64,000 nt of DNA from NCBI GenBank assembly GCA_000526575.1, contig JAGI01000002.1, positions 2,136,001 through 2,200,000 on the forward strand, given 5' to 3'. The stretch is from Clostridium sp. 12(A). Its GTDB lineage: Bacteria > Bacillota > Clostridia > Lachnospirales > Lachnospiraceae. The notes under the pieces were generated by a model, which was given only the letters and a program-made list of their open reading frames with translations, was not told the DNA's origin and ran no database searches. Of this stretch, positions 34,832-44,525 are shown in pieces. How positions within the stretch are numbered: position 1 is the first letter of the stretch; each line of letters begins with the position of its first letter. Both the position numbers and the translations under genes were made by a program.

Positions 34832-35077
34832 TTAATATTCTAGTTCATGTAGTTTTTTTTCTCCGTTTAGATTAATAATACCTGCCTGGAATTCTGGTCT
34901 TTTTACTTCCTTTGACTTCATTCCCCAAATATTTAGCCCCATGCCCAAAGCAAAGAGACCAATAAAAACAATAAGCTGCGAGAGTTGATTCCTGTTTGCC
35001 AGGATAACAAAAATTCCATAGGCTGCAATTAAAGTAATCGGAATACCCAGAACAAAATAAGGAAATTTTCTAATCAT
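34832..35077 (-). CDS. 81-residue membrane protein, unknown
   Basis: Two hydrophobic helices (about 7-27 and 33-52, VFIGLFALGMGLNIWGM) followed by a short polar C-terminus. The start follows GAGGGGG. It has its own terminator and no operon partners. No family recognised. Confidence 0.7.
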   Translation of the reverse strand: MIRKFPYFVLGIPITLIAAYGIFVILANRNQLSQLIVFIGLFALGMGLNIWGMKSKEVKRPEFQAGIINLNGEKKLHELEY

Positions 35078-35316
35078 TTTTTTATCCCCCTCGTATTATT
35101 TGATAATTTGATTATACCACAAAATACTGTTAAAATATGTTAATTTTCTTCCATTTGTCACCAGACAGCCATAAAACTAATGAAAAAGAAATAAATCGGT
35201 TGTTATTTTCCTTCTGCTTCGGTATAATGAAAAGAAACAAGTCTATATCACATCTAATTCTAATATCACTTCTTAATCCTTCTATTTTATTTAAAGGATT
35301 AACACATCTTCATTCG

Positions 35317-35345
35317 TTGTAAATCTGCTTAAAGCAATTTACATA
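35317..35345 (+). promoter_or_regulatory. Promoter with dyad before the DUF5688 gene
   Basis: TTGTAA (35317-35322), 17-base spacer, TACATA (35340-35345). The spacer is almost entirely a dyad, GTAAAT-cTGCTT-a-AAGCA-ATTTAC (35319-35342), a candidate operator. Confidence 0.4.
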
Positions 35346-35368
35346 CATCATATCTAAGGAGGTATACT

Positions 35369-36334
35369 ATGGTATACGAATCATTTCTTGAAACCATCAA
35401 ACAATCCCTGAAAGAACGTCTTGGCTCTGAATATACTCTAAGCATTCAGCCCATAACAAAGAACAATGGATTAAGCCTGGACGGAATCTGCATCGGAAGA
35501 ACCGGAGAAAAAGCTGCTCCCACCATCTACTTAAATCAATTCTACAACTGCCATATGGAGGGTGTCCCAATTGACGAGATAATTAACGATATTCTACTGC
35601 TCTATCAGACAAACAAGCTGCCAGATGAAGTCCATCTTAACGATCTCACTTCACCTGACCACATAAAAAGCCGTGTTATTTACCGCTTAATCAATGAATC
35701 CGCCAATCAGGCACAGCTTTCCCAAATCCCCCACATCTCATATCCAGCACTTGATTTATGTCTTGTTTTTAGCATCTATGTGCATGAAGCCCAGGACAAT
35801 CTTTTAACAGCCCTCATTCTAAATAGCCATTTAAAAACCTGGAATCTATCATTTGGTGAGCTGCAAGAGGCTGCAAAACTCAATACTCCCCGTCTGTTTC
35901 CAGCTCGAATCCGGTCACTTTCTGAGGTCATAAAGGATATCGCTATAAAATCTTCCCAGGAAGAAATATGCGAAGATGATCTTCTGGACTTTTTTGATAC
36001 AGAGCCCCTTTCTCCTCCCATGTACGTTCTCTCTAACCACACCGGAATCAGTGGTGCCGCCTGCATGTTTTATGAAGGTATATTAAAAGACTTCGCAGCA
36101 TGCACCGACAGTGATCTAATCATTCTGCCCTCCAGCATTCACGAAGTCCTGATCATTCCTAACAGTAAAAACGTTTCTATCGAAGAGCTGGCTGAAACCG
36201 TATTTGCTATCAACCAGGAAGAGGTCCCGGTAGAAGACCGTTTATCCAATCACATCTATTTCTATTCCAGAAGTACGGACCAGCTGTCTGTTGCCTTTAC
36301 TTCTTCTGTATCAATCGGAACAAAGAATCCATAA
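35369..36334 (+). CDS. DUF5688 family protein
   Basis: 321 residues, soluble, RBS AAGGAGG. It matches the DUF5688 proteins common in Lachnospiraceae: N-terminal MVYESFLETIKQSLKERLG, a central segment KSRVIYRLIN and the C-terminal LIILPSSIHEVLIIP. Function of the family is unknown. Its last 38 bases overlap the convergent thrE-type gene, so the two transcripts are antisense at their ends. Confidence 0.85.
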   Translation: MVYESFLETIKQSLKERLGSEYTLSIQPITKNNGLSLDGICIGRTGEKAAPTIYLNQFYNCHMEGVPIDEIINDILLLYQTNKLPDEVHLNDLTSPDHIKSRVIYRLINESANQAQLSQIPHISYPALDLCLVFSIYVHEAQDNLLTALILNSHLKTWNLSFGELQEAAKLNTPRLFPARIRSLSEVIKDIAIKSSQEEICEDDLLDFFDTEPLSPPMYVLSNHTGISGAACMFYEGILKDFAACTDSDLIILPSSIHEVLIIPNSKNVSIEELAETVFAINQEEVPVEDRLSNHIYFYSRSTDQLSVAFTSSVSIGTKNP

Positions 36335-36716
36335 TGAAAATCGCCATAGCAATCGCACCTGAGATCTGCAGCGTCTGAACCAGATAATGACTGGAAAGCT
36401 CCGGATCATTGCTTATTACATAGGAGACACTCCTGTAAATAGAAGCTCCAGGCACAGAAGGCAGAATACCTGCCACTAAAAAGACTGTGACTGGGGCTTT
36501 AAAAATGCGGGCCGATACATGGCTTGCCAGAGCAACCAAAAGCGTGGATAAAAATGCCGCAGCTGTGACCGAGCCTGCTGCGGTGTCCACCAAAAGATAG
36601 GAAAGCCAGCCTGCAGCACCAATTCCTCCTGCTAAAACCACATACTTCTTCGGCAGCTCCAAAACCAGAGCAAAGCTGATAACCGCAAAGAACGCACCAA
36701 TTGTCTGCATTACCAT
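36297..36716 (-). CDS. Threonine/serine exporter, small subunit (ThrE_2 type)
   Basis: 139 residues with four to five transmembrane helices and the ILPSVPGASIYRSVSYVI motif of the ThrE/DUF3815 half. Together with the upstream larger half it would form the split version of the ThrE exporter, which removes threonine and serine from the cytoplasm. Its start overlaps the larger gene by 7 bases; RBS GGAGG. Confidence 0.9.
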   Translation of the reverse strand: MVMQTIGAFFAVISFALVLELPKKYVVLAGGIGAAGWLSYLLVDTAAGSVTAAAFLSTLLVALASHVSARIFKAPVTVFLVAGILPSVPGASIYRSVSYVISNDPELSSHYLVQTLQISGAIAMAIFIMDSLFRLIQKK

Positions 36717-37483
36717 AGTTGTCCTCCCATAAACTGAAAGAGCCTGATTCCAGCACCTACCCCTGCTGCCACGGAAAGCGCGATGACCACTGCCTCCATC
36801 ATTCTGGCTGTTCCTGAAGCATAGTCTCCATTTAAGGTATCCCGGATAGCAGTGGTAAATATAACCCCTGGAACCAATGGCATTATGGCTCCAATAATAA
36901 TGATATCACTTCTAATCCCTGGCAGCAGGAGCTTTTCCACGGACAAAGCAGTAAATGCAATTAAAAATGCGCTGATTCCATTCATGCAAAAATCATTGAG
37001 CTTAAGACGGCTGGATACCTCCATCGCAACAGCAAGAACCGCTCCGGTTATGGCTGCTGCTAAAAAGTCCCTGCCTCCTCCTCCCAGCAACAGAGTGAAA
37101 AATACAGAGACCCCAACAATACCCGCATCCTTTAGCCATCTGCTATACTGCATCGTGGTTCGAATTTCTTTCAGTTTCCCATATGCTTCTTCCACCGTAA
37201 TTCGATCTTCACATAGCTTTCTTGATACATCATTTACCAGATACACTCTGTTTAAGTTGGTGGATCTCCCAGTCACTCTCCTGGCAACTGTAATTGCCTC
37301 AATGGAAGGGTCATTGAGAGAAGCAAAAATACCTGTAGAAAAAACAATTGCCTCAGACGTCTCCCGCCCAGCTTTTCTCAAAATATGGTCAATGGTATTT
37401 TCCACACGGAAAATTTCCGCACCGCTTATCAACATAATTTCACCTGCCAGTACGGCAGTTTCCACAAGCAGTTTATCATTCAT
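36710..37483 (-). CDS. Threonine/serine exporter, large subunit (ThrE N-terminal type)
   Basis: 257 residues. The cytoplasmic N-terminal half (about 1-110, AGEIMLISGAEIFRVENTI) is typical of PF06738 and may contain hydrolase-like elements. Five or so membrane helices follow, with GAIMPLVPGVIFTTAIRDTLNGDY. Forms a pair with the small half directly downstream. Confidence 0.92.
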   Translation of the reverse strand: MNDKLLVETAVLAGEIMLISGAEIFRVENTIDHILRKAGRETSEAIVFSTGIFASLNDPSIEAITVARRVTGRSTNLNRVYLVNDVSRKLCEDRITVEEAYGKLKEIRTTMQYSRWLKDAGIVGVSVFFTLLLGGGGRDFLAAAITGAVLAVAMEVSSRLKLNDFCMNGISAFLIAFTALSVEKLLLPGIRSDIIIIGAIMPLVPGVIFTTAIRDTLNGDYASGTARMMEAVVIALSVAAGVGAGIRLFQFMGGQLW

Positions 37484-37506
37484 TCATGGATTCCTCAGTG
37501 TTAAGT

Positions 37507-39504
37507 TTATAAGATAAGACTTCCAATCTGAAATACCAGTACAGCGGCTCCCCAGGCAATAAAAATCTGAAAGAGAACCATACCAATCGTCCAGCTTAAA
37601 GAGCCGGTTTCCTTCTTAATTGTTGCAACTGCAGCAATACAGGGAGAGTAAAGCAGGCAAAAGATCATAAACGCATAAGCATTCACACCATTAAAACCAA
37701 AGCTTCCAAGGCTTCCAAGCAAATTGCTCATTCCTGCTGCCGAGTTTATATTGTTGACACCAAATAAAACAGAAAAGCTGGATACTACTACCTCTTTGGC
37801 AGAAAGCCCTGAAATTAGGGCTACAGCGATTCTCCAGTCTCCAAGTCCTGCCGGCCGAAGCACAGGCACAAGAGTACGCCCGATCATGGCTGCAAAGCTA
37901 TTTTCCACATCTGTAACGAAACCAGACGGACCTCCATTTAATACGAACCACAAAACAATGGTAGCAAGAAATATAGTTGTTCCCGCTTTGCTTAAGTAAT
38001 CCTTTACCTTATCCCATACATAAATCCCAACCGTTCTCCCATTGGGAGCTTTGTATTCCGGAAGCTCGATAAGAAGTACGTCTTCCTCTCCCCTTCCTAG
38101 CAGACGGCGGGATCCAAAAGCAATACCAATGGCAACTAAAAGTCCCACCAAATAAAGAGAATAGGCGACCATCAATGCGTGATCCGGAAAAAACATTTCA
38201 GAAAATAGCACGTAAATAGGCAGCCTGGCTGAGCATGACATAAAAGGCGTAATAAGAATGGTTCTCTTTCTGTCCCTCTCACTTGGAAGGGCTCTGGCTG
38301 CCATAACAGCTGGCACGGTACAGCCAAATCCAAGAAGCATAGGAAGAAATGCTTTGCCAGACAATCCCACCCGTCCCATGATTTCATTCATGACATAAGC
38401 CACTCTTGCCATATATCCGCTGTCCTCCAAAAAGGCCAGCGCCAGAAACAGGATAAATATATTGGGCAGGAATGTAAGGATACCTCCAACACCGGCTATG
38501 ATACCATCCACCACCAATGAAGTAATCCAGCCAGAAGCGTGAATCCCAATCATAAGCTGTCTTATGAACACAGAAACATAATCAAGGGTAATCTCAAAAT
38601 ATCCCTTAAGAAAGTCTCCCACCGTAAATGTGAGAAAGAAAACAAGTGCCATGATTCCAAGAAAAATAGGTACTCCCAGAATCGGATGTGTCAAAAACCG
38701 GTCGGCAGCATCCGTTCGCTGCGCTCCCTGTTCTTTTTTAACAAGACATGCTTTTATTATTTCCTCAATGCGGCTATATTTCTGGCTGATAATCTCCTTT
38801 TCATAGTTCTGGTCAATCAGATTGTCCAGCTGAATCGGATGCTCCGTCATAATCTTTTCATCATGCTCTAAATACTTTATAGCATACCATCTTATATTAT
38901 CCAGGCTTTTATCATTGGCTTTTAAAATGGTTTGTATTTTTGATATCTTATTTTCAATTTTAGGAGTATAAGTGACTACCGGTATTTTCTGCGGATTCTT
39001 ATTCGGATTAACCACTGCGGATAAAAGTTCTTTTAGTCCGCTCCGGTTTCTTGCAGAAACAGCTGCCACTGAAATTCCACCAAGCATATCAGACAGCTTA
39101 GGGAGGTTTATTTCCATTCCCCTCTCTTCCACAATATCTATCATATTTAATGCAAGTATCACAGGAATATTAAGCTCCAATAACTGGAGCGTGAGATATA
39201 AATTTCTCTCCAGAGACGAAGCATCTAAAACGTTGACAATAACGTCAACCTCACCATCTTCCAGGCACTTTCTTGTTACCTTCTCTTCCAGGGTGTAGCA
39301 GGACAGGCTGTAAATTCCAGGCGTGTCAATGACACGTATGGGAATGCCTTTATAACTGGTCATTCCTTCCATTCGTTCAACCGTAACTCCCGGCCAGTTA
39401 GCCACCTTTAATCTGGCTCCCGTAAATGCATTAAATAAAGTGGTTTTTCCGCAGTTGGGGTTTCCCACAAATCCAACGCGTATTTCCTGGTTACCGTCAT
39501 TCAT
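37507..39504 (-). CDS. feoB: Ferrous iron transport protein B
   Basis: 665 residues, typical length. N-terminal G-protein domain: G1 GNPNCGKTTLFN (about 15-26), G3 DTPGIYSL, G4 LNMIDIVEE. A helical GDI-like region follows, then the membrane domain with two Gate motifs (for example FGCTVPAVMAARAL). FeoB imports Fe2+ across the cytoplasmic membrane. The start overlaps the feoA stop by 8 bases. No frameshift or missing motif noticed. Confidence 0.97.
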   Translation of the reverse strand: MNDGNQEIRVGFVGNPNCGKTTLFNAFTGARLKVANWPGVTVERMEGMTSYKGIPIRVIDTPGIYSLSCYTLEEKVTRKCLEDGEVDVIVNVLDASSLERNLYLTLQLLELNIPVILALNMIDIVEERGMEINLPKLSDMLGGISVAAVSARNRSGLKELLSAVVNPNKNPQKIPVVTYTPKIENKISKIQTILKANDKSLDNIRWYAIKYLEHDEKIMTEHPIQLDNLIDQNYEKEIISQKYSRIEEIIKACLVKKEQGAQRTDAADRFLTHPILGVPIFLGIMALVFFLTFTVGDFLKGYFEITLDYVSVFIRQLMIGIHASGWITSLVVDGIIAGVGGILTFLPNIFILFLALAFLEDSGYMARVAYVMNEIMGRVGLSGKAFLPMLLGFGCTVPAVMAARALPSERDRKRTILITPFMSCSARLPIYVLFSEMFFPDHALMVAYSLYLVGLLVAIGIAFGSRRLLGRGEEDVLLIELPEYKAPNGRTVGIYVWDKVKDYLSKAGTTIFLATIVLWFVLNGGPSGFVTDVENSFAAMIGRTLVPVLRPAGLGDWRIAVALISGLSAKEVVVSSFSVLFGVNNINSAAGMSNLLGSLGSFGFNGVNAYAFMIFCLLYSPCIAAVATIKKETGSLSWTIGMVLFQIFIAWGAAVLVFQIGSLIL

Positions 39505-39730
39505 GGCTGGCTGCCTCCCTTATTTCAATTCCCTCTGATATCTTTCTACCCAGTGCAAGCCTGGTACCCCTTACCTTAATAATTACAGTACCGCTTCCCT
39601 TTTTATTCATCAGAGTTATGGGTGTCAGCTCCGTGACCCCCAGGGCTTCCAGCCGCCTCGTAATCGCATCCTTAACCATAACGCTGTACACAATATATGT
39701 CTTCCCAATTTCTCCTTCATGCAGCTTCAT
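39497..39730 (-). CDS. feoA: Ferrous iron transport protein A
   Basis: 77 residues from the ATG at 39730 (MKLHEGEIGKTYIVYSV) with GAGGAG upstream; an extension to 39754 lies in a leader hairpin. SH3-like FeoA fold: ITRRLEALGVTELTPITL and a C-terminal VRGTRLALGRKISEGIEI. It partners FeoB in the membrane complex. Confidence 0.93.
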   Translation of the reverse strand: MKLHEGEIGKTYIVYSVMVKDAITRRLEALGVTELTPITLMNKKGSGTVIIKVRGTRLALGRKISEGIEIREAASHE

Positions 39731-39743
39731 GATTATCTCCTCT

Positions 39744-39807
39744 GGATGCCACACTTTAACTTCCTGGCATCCATAGAGATTTTACTATTACTGAGAAACA
39801 ATGTCAA
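39744..39807 (-). promoter_or_regulatory. feoAB promoter and leader hairpin
   Basis: Minus-strand TTGACA (39807-39802), 17-base spacer, TAAAAT (39784-39779). In the short leader, GGATGCCA and TGGCATCC (39772-39765 and 39751-39744) form an 8-bp hairpin ending just before the feoA ribosome site, so it could affect translation. I did not find a clear Fur box. Confidence 0.65.
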
Positions 39808-39837
39808 TGGCGGTTACTTGTACAATTTATTAACCTT

Positions 39838-41823
39838 TTAGTCATCAATCTCCTGAAGCATCTTCTTTATCTGAACCATTCGGTCACGCAGCTTTGCCGC
39901 CTCCTCGAAGTTTAACTCTGCAGCAGCCTGATGCATCTTTTTGGTGAGCTCCTTGGAAAGCTTCTCCAGTTCCTTGGCATCCATAGACTCCGGATCTTTC
40001 TTAAAGTCCTTCTCATCTTCAATCGCAGCTTTTGAAATGGCAATGAGATCCCGGACGGATTTTTTAATGGTAGTTGGAGTAATTCCATGTTCTTCATTAT
40101 ACAGCTGCTGGATTGCCCTTCTTCGGTTGGTCTCTTCAATTGCCACACGCATGGAATCGGTAATGTGGTCCGCATACATGATGACATGGCCTTCCGAGTT
40201 TCTGGCCGCACGTCCAACGGTCTGAATGAGTGAGGTTTCCGAGCGCAGGAATCCCTCTTTATCTGCATCAAGAATGGCAACCAGAGTAATTTCAGGAATA
40301 TCGAGTCCTTCTCTTAGAAGGTTGATTCCAACCAGAACATCAAACACATCAAGACGCATATCCCGAATGATTTCCGAACGCTCCAAGGTATCAATATCCG
40401 AGTGGAGGTACTTTATCCGAATGCCAATTTCCCTCATATAATCAGTCAAATCTTCTGCCATACGTTTGGTCAGCGTGGTAATGAGTATCTTGTTCTTCTT
40501 CGCAATTTCCTTGTTGACCTCAGATACAAGATCATCAATCTGGCCTTCCACCGGTCTAACATCGATTTCCGGATCCAAAAGTCCGGTAGGACGTATGATC
40601 TGCTCCACCCGCAATAATTCATGCTCTGCCTCATAAACAGAAGGAGTCGCCGATACAAACAGCATCTGATTGATTTTTGATTCAAACTCCTGAAAATTAA
40701 GAGGGCGGTTATCCAAAGCAGAAGGAAGCCGGAAGCCATAATTGACAAGAGTGGTCTTCCTGGACCGGTCTCCTGCATACATTCCTCTGACCTGAGGAAG
40801 TGTAATATGGGATTCATCAATCATAATCAGGAAATCATCGGAGAAATAGTCAATCAGGGTACAGGGTGGCTCTCCCTCCTGACTTCCCGTCAAATGTCTG
40901 GAATAGTTCTCAATTCCGGAACAGAAACCAGTTTCCTTCATCATCTCCACATCAAAATTGGTCCGTTCCGAAATTCTCTGAGCTTCTAACAGCTTGTCTT
41001 CACTTTTAAAATGAGAAACCTGCTCTTTAAGCTCTAAAAGAATCGCTTCCGCAGCACGCTCCATCTTATCCCTGGAGACTACATAATGAGAGGCAGGAAA
41101 GATAGCGATATGACCAAGCTCTGCCCGGATCTCTCCCGTTAGAGTATCAATTTCCGTGATTCTCTCCACTTCGTCTCCGAAAAATTCTATGCGGTATGCT
41201 TCACTTCCCGAATAAGCTGGGAAAACCTCCAAAACATCTCCCCTCACCCGGAAGGTACCGCGCCTGAAATCCATATCATTCCTGTCATATTGGATTTCAA
41301 TCAGCTTATGAATTACCTCATCCCGATCCTTTATCATTCCAGGTCTTAAAGAAATAACCATCTCCTTATAATCGATGGGGCTTCCAAGACCATAAATACA
41401 GGACACGGAAGCAACAATAATTACATCCTCCCGCTCAGAAAGAGCCGCTGTTGCGGAATGTCGCAGCTTATCAATCTCATCGTTAATGGCAGAATCCTTT
41501 TCGATGTAGGTATCTGTAGAAGGAACATAAGCTTCCGGCTGATAATAATCATAATAAGATACAAAATACTCCACTGCATTTTCCGGGAAGAACTCCTTGA
41601 ATTCTCCATACAGCTGTGCCGCCAGAGTCTTATTATGGGCAATAATCAGAGTTGGCTTCTGAATTCTTTGAATGACATTGGCCATGGTAAACGTCTTACC
41701 TGAGCCTGTAACACCAAGCAATGTCTGAAACTGATTGCCCTCCTCAAATCCTTTTACCAGCTTTTCAATGGCCTGCGGCTGGTCACCAGTAGGGGCATAT
41801 TCTGAATGTAGTTTAAACTCCAT
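39838..41823 (-). CDS. uvrB: Excinuclease ABC subunit B
   Basis: 661 residues. Walker A GVTGSGKT at 37-44, beta-hairpin [12 protein letters not shown] around 92-103, helicase motifs DESH (about 338) and [14 protein letters not shown], and a C-terminal UVR domain ([21 protein letters not shown]) that binds UvrC. UvrB verifies DNA damage in nucleotide excision repair. A LexA box lies upstream of its promoter. Confidence 0.98.
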   Translation of the reverse strand: MEFKLHSEYAPTGDQPQAIEKLVKGFEEGNQFQTLLGVTGSGKTFTMANVIQRIQKPTLIIAHNKTLAAQLYGEFKEFFPENAVEYFVSYYDYYQPEAYVPSTDTYIEKDSAINDEIDKLRHSATAALSEREDVIIVASVSCIYGLGSPIDYKEMVISLRPGMIKDRDEVIHKLIEIQYDRNDMDFRRGTFRVRGDVLEVFPAYSGSEAYRIEFFGDEVERITEIDTLTGEIRAELGHIAIFPASHYVVSRDKMERAAEAILLELKEQVSHFKSEDKLLEAQRISERTNFDVEMMKETGFCSGIENYSRHLTGSQEGEPPCTLIDYFSDDFLIMIDESHITLPQVRGMYAGDRSRKTTLVNYGFRLPSALDNRPLNFQEFESKINQMLFVSATPSVYEAEHELLRVEQIIRPTGLLDPEIDVRPVEGQIDDLVSEVNKEIAKKNKILITTLTKRMAEDLTDYMREIGIRIKYLHSDIDTLERSEIIRDMRLDVFDVLVGINLLREGLDIPEITLVAILDADKEGFLRSETSLIQTVGRAARNSEGHVIMYADHITDSMRVAIEETNRRRAIQQLYNEEHGITPTTIKKSVRDLIAISKAAIEDEKDFKKDPESMDAKELEKLSKELTKKMHQAAAELNFEEAAKLRDRMVQIKKMLQEIDD

Positions 41824-41859
41824 AATGTTTCACCTCCAAAATCTCTTAATGCCAATTAT

Positions 41860-41903
41860 ATCATAGCCATAACAAAATGTATAGGCAAAAAGAACATCAG
41901 TTC
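41860..41903 (-). promoter_or_regulatory. uvrB promoter with LexA (SOS) box
   Basis: Minus-strand TTGCCT (41888-41883), 17-base spacer, TATGAT (41865-41860). The palindrome GAACATCAGTTC (41892-41903, read on the plus strand) abuts the -35. uvrB is a classical SOS gene, so this gives an internal reference for the GAAC(N4)GTTC boxes of the tail locus. Confidence 0.8.
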
Positions 41904-41975
41904 TTTATAGAAAATTTCCATATATCTTTCAGAATCTCCCAGTCCTGATACAAATATTCCATTCTTTCTTTTGGA

Positions 41976-42004
41976 TTGCAATTCATACCGGTTTGATATA
42001 TGAT
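41976..42004 (+). promoter_or_regulatory. Promoter of the threonine aldolase gene
   Basis: TTGCAA (41976-41981), 17-base spacer, TATGAT (41999-42004), 36 bases before the start codon. Confidence 0.55.
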
Positions 42005-42039
42005 ACTATTCATATAGATTAACAGCAGGAGGACTTTTT

Positions 42040-43071
42040 ATGTACAGCTTTAATAACGATTACAGCGAAGGCGCACACCCAAAGATACTGGAAGCCATGA
42101 TCCAGGCTAACTTAATCCAGAATGGAGGATACGGCCTTGATGACCACTGCAGCCATGCCAGAGAACTCATCCGTGAGGAAATTGGACAAATAGATAGTGA
42201 CATTCATTTTATCACAGGTGGTACCCAGACCAACTTAATAACCATAGCAGCGGCTCTCCGCCCCTGGCAGGCTGTGATCTCAACAGATAAGGGACACATC
42301 AATGTGCATGAAACCGGCGCCATTGAAGCCACAGGGCATAAGGTCATTGCCATGCCAAGTAACGATGGCAAGCTGACTCCCGCTGATATTTTAAAGGCTC
42401 TGGAGGACCATACCACAGAGCATATGGTACAGCCTAAAATGGTCTACATCTCAAACTCTACAGAAATAGGAACTCAATATACCAAAGCTGAATTAGAGTC
42501 CCTTCATCATATCTGCCGCCAGAAAGATTTATATCTGTTCCTTGACGGTGCACGTTTAGGCTCTGCCCTGACAAGCCCAATCAACGACGTAACAATTTCC
42601 GATATTGCAAAACTTACCGATGCATTTTATATTGGAGGAACCAAAAATGGCGCCCTCTTTGGGGAAGCCCTCATTATCCTTCATAAAGATTTAAAGCAGG
42701 ACTTGCGTTTTCTTATAAAGCAGCGTGGCGCAATGATGGCAAAAGGCTGGCTTCTTGGAATCCAGTTTGAGGAGCTGTTTCAAAATAACCTTTTCTATGA
42801 CCTGGCTGCACATGCCAATGAGATGGCGACCCTGTTGCGAGATGGTATTTCTTCCTGTGGTTTCTCCTTTTATTCAGACTCCATGACTAACCAGCTCTTT
42901 CCCATTTTTCCTGATAAATTGATTGAAAAGCTTGAAAAGGATTTTCTATTTTCCATTCAGGAACGCTTTGATAACAACCACTCTGCCATCCGACTGGTTA
43001 CTTCATGGGCAACCAAAGAAGAGGCCTGCAGAGAATTTATCAAGACACTAAAAGACAATATTCAGGAATAA
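42040..43071 (+). CDS. PLP-dependent threonine aldolase-like enzyme
   Basis: 343 residues, RBS AGGAGG. Fold-type I aldolase/beta-eliminating lyase features: ITGGTQTNLI near 60, GHINVHETGAIEATGHKV, FLDGARLGSAL (PLP-binding Asp near 169) and the lysine in YIGGTKNGALFGE near 205. Low-specificity L-threonine aldolases cleave L-threonine and L-allo-threonine to glycine and acetaldehyde. Transcribed alone, ended by a strong terminator. The family also holds some phenylserine aldolases. Confidence 0.9.
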   Translation: MYSFNNDYSEGAHPKILEAMIQANLIQNGGYGLDDHCSHARELIREEIGQIDSDIHFITGGTQTNLITIAAALRPWQAVISTDKGHINVHETGAIEATGHKVIAMPSNDGKLTPADILKALEDHTTEHMVQPKMVYISNSTEIGTQYTKAELESLHHICRQKDLYLFLDGARLGSALTSPINDVTISDIAKLTDAFYIGGTKNGALFGEALIILHKDLKQDLRFLIKQRGAMMAKGWLLGIQFEELFQNNLFYDLAAHANEMATLLRDGISSCGFSFYSDSMTNQLFPIFPDKLIEKLEKDFLFSIQERFDNNHSAIRLVTSWATKEEACREFIKTLKDNIQE

Positions 43072-43131
43072 TCCCTTTCTGCTGGGTATCTCACAATATA
43101 CTTCTTACCATAATACAAGACTATAACACGA

Positions 43132-43170
43132 AAGCCTCCTGAATTGGCACTTCACCGAACCAGGAGGCTT
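43132..43170. terminator. Bidirectional terminator between aldolase and protease genes
   Basis: 10-bp stem AAGCCTCCTG / CAGGAGGCTT (43132-43141 and 43161-43170), 19-base loop, followed on the plus strand by ATTTTA. Converging genes end on both sides. Confidence 0.7.
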
Positions 43171-43204
43171 ATTTTACATATTATATTTCATTTTATATCC
43201 ATTC

Positions 43205-44509
43205 TTATTTCAGAGCTTTGATGGCTTCCATAAGCTGGTTATCTTCCTCATGCTCAATTTTAATCTTGGTCTTTAATTCTTCCTTTAATTCCACAGGTAC
43301 ATCAGGCTCTAAGCCCTTTTTGTGAAGATCAAAACCATTGGGTGTATAATAATGAGCAACTGTCATCTTAATGGCAGTTCCTTTATCCAGAGGGAATAAT
43401 GTCTGCACAATTCCCTTACCAAACGTCTTTGTTCCCACCAGTTTGGCTCTTCCATAATCCTTTAATGCACCGGAAAATACCTCGGAAGCACTGGCTGACT
43501 GACCATTGACTAAAACAGCCATCGGTACATCGATCTGGTGGCCGTCCTTGGCATAATACTGCTCGCCCTTGCCATTTTTATCAGCCATATAAACAAGAAG
43601 TGTCTTATCCTTCTTCTTTCTTACAAGGTTTGGATCTCCCTTAATTTCCAGATTGTCAGGAAGAATATAATCCAACATGGAAACTACAGAGTCCACAATT
43701 CCTCCTGGATTATTTCTTAAGTCCACCACCAGCTTTTTCATTCCCTGTTTTTCTAGGTCATCAATGGCAGCCTTGAACTGGTCGGCTGTCACTGAATCGA
43801 ACTGGCTTACGGAAATATATCCTACTTTATCAGCAAGCATTTCATGCTCAACCGTAGGAACGGTAATCTGCCGGCGCTCCATTGTCATATCAATGTATTT
43901 CCCTGTATCTTTACGGAGAACAGTAATGGTGACCGGTGTTCCTTCTTCCCCTTTAATGTGATCCTTGACTACAAGCTCTAAATCCATGCCTGTTACTTCC
44001 TGATCTCCCACCTTATAAAGAAGATCTCCCGGCAAAATACCTGCCTGGGCGCCTGGAGTTCCTTCAAATACCTTGGTTATGGTGATAATGCCAGTTTCAG
44101 CACTCTGGCTGACCATGACTCCAATTCCACAATATTCTCCGGACGTATCCTCCTTTAGCTTATTATATTCGTCAGCGGTGTAATAAACCGTATAAGGATC
44201 GCCAAGTCCACTTAACATCCCCTTATAGATCCAGTCTTCCACATCGCTGGTGTCTTCGTCAAATAGATAATATTTGTCTATTACTGCCTGAATCGTCTGT
44301 ATCTTGGAAGTAATCTGATTTAAGTCTAAATTTCCCTGCTGATTTTCTGTCTGGGCTGATTCCGCAGTCTGTCCATTTCCATCAATTGCAGCTTTCCCAA
44401 TCAGAAATATTCCCAGGGACATTCCTACGATCACGAGGCCTGCTAATGCAGTTAACAGTGCCCCGACCAGGGCACCCTTCCAAAATTTATTTTTACTCTC
44501 CACTGTCAT
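43205..44509 (-). CDS. S41-family carboxyl-terminal processing peptidase
   Basis: 434 residues. One N-terminal membrane anchor (about 10-38). A PDZ domain (about 115-200, GIGVMVSQSAETGIITITKVF) precedes the S41 protease domain with the Ser/Lys dyad in NGQSASASEVF and TFGKGIVQT. These enzymes cut extracytoplasmic proteins. It follows an M23 hydrolase and ftsEX in the same direction, suggesting a cell-wall remodelling operon. AGGAG is very close to the ATG; the GTG two codons later is an alternative start. Confidence 0.93.
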   Translation of the reverse strand: MTVESKNKFWKGALVGALLTALAGLVIVGMSLGIFLIGKAAIDGNGQTAESAQTENQQGNLDLNQITSKIQTIQAVIDKYYLFDEDTSDVEDWIYKGMLSGLGDPYTVYYTADEYNKLKEDTSGEYCGIGVMVSQSAETGIITITKVFEGTPGAQAGILPGDLLYKVGDQEVTGMDLELVVKDHIKGEEGTPVTITVLRKDTGKYIDMTMERRQITVPTVEHEMLADKVGYISVSQFDSVTADQFKAAIDDLEKQGMKKLVVDLRNNPGGIVDSVVSMLDYILPDNLEIKGDPNLVRKKKDKTLLVYMADKNGKGEQYYAKDGHQIDVPMAVLVNGQSASASEVFSGALKDYGRAKLVGTKTFGKGIVQTLFPLDKGTAIKMTVAHYYTPNGFDLHKKGLEPDVPVELKEELKTKIKIEHEEDNQLMEAIKALK

Positions 44510-44525
44510 TCTCCTATCTAGCTCC

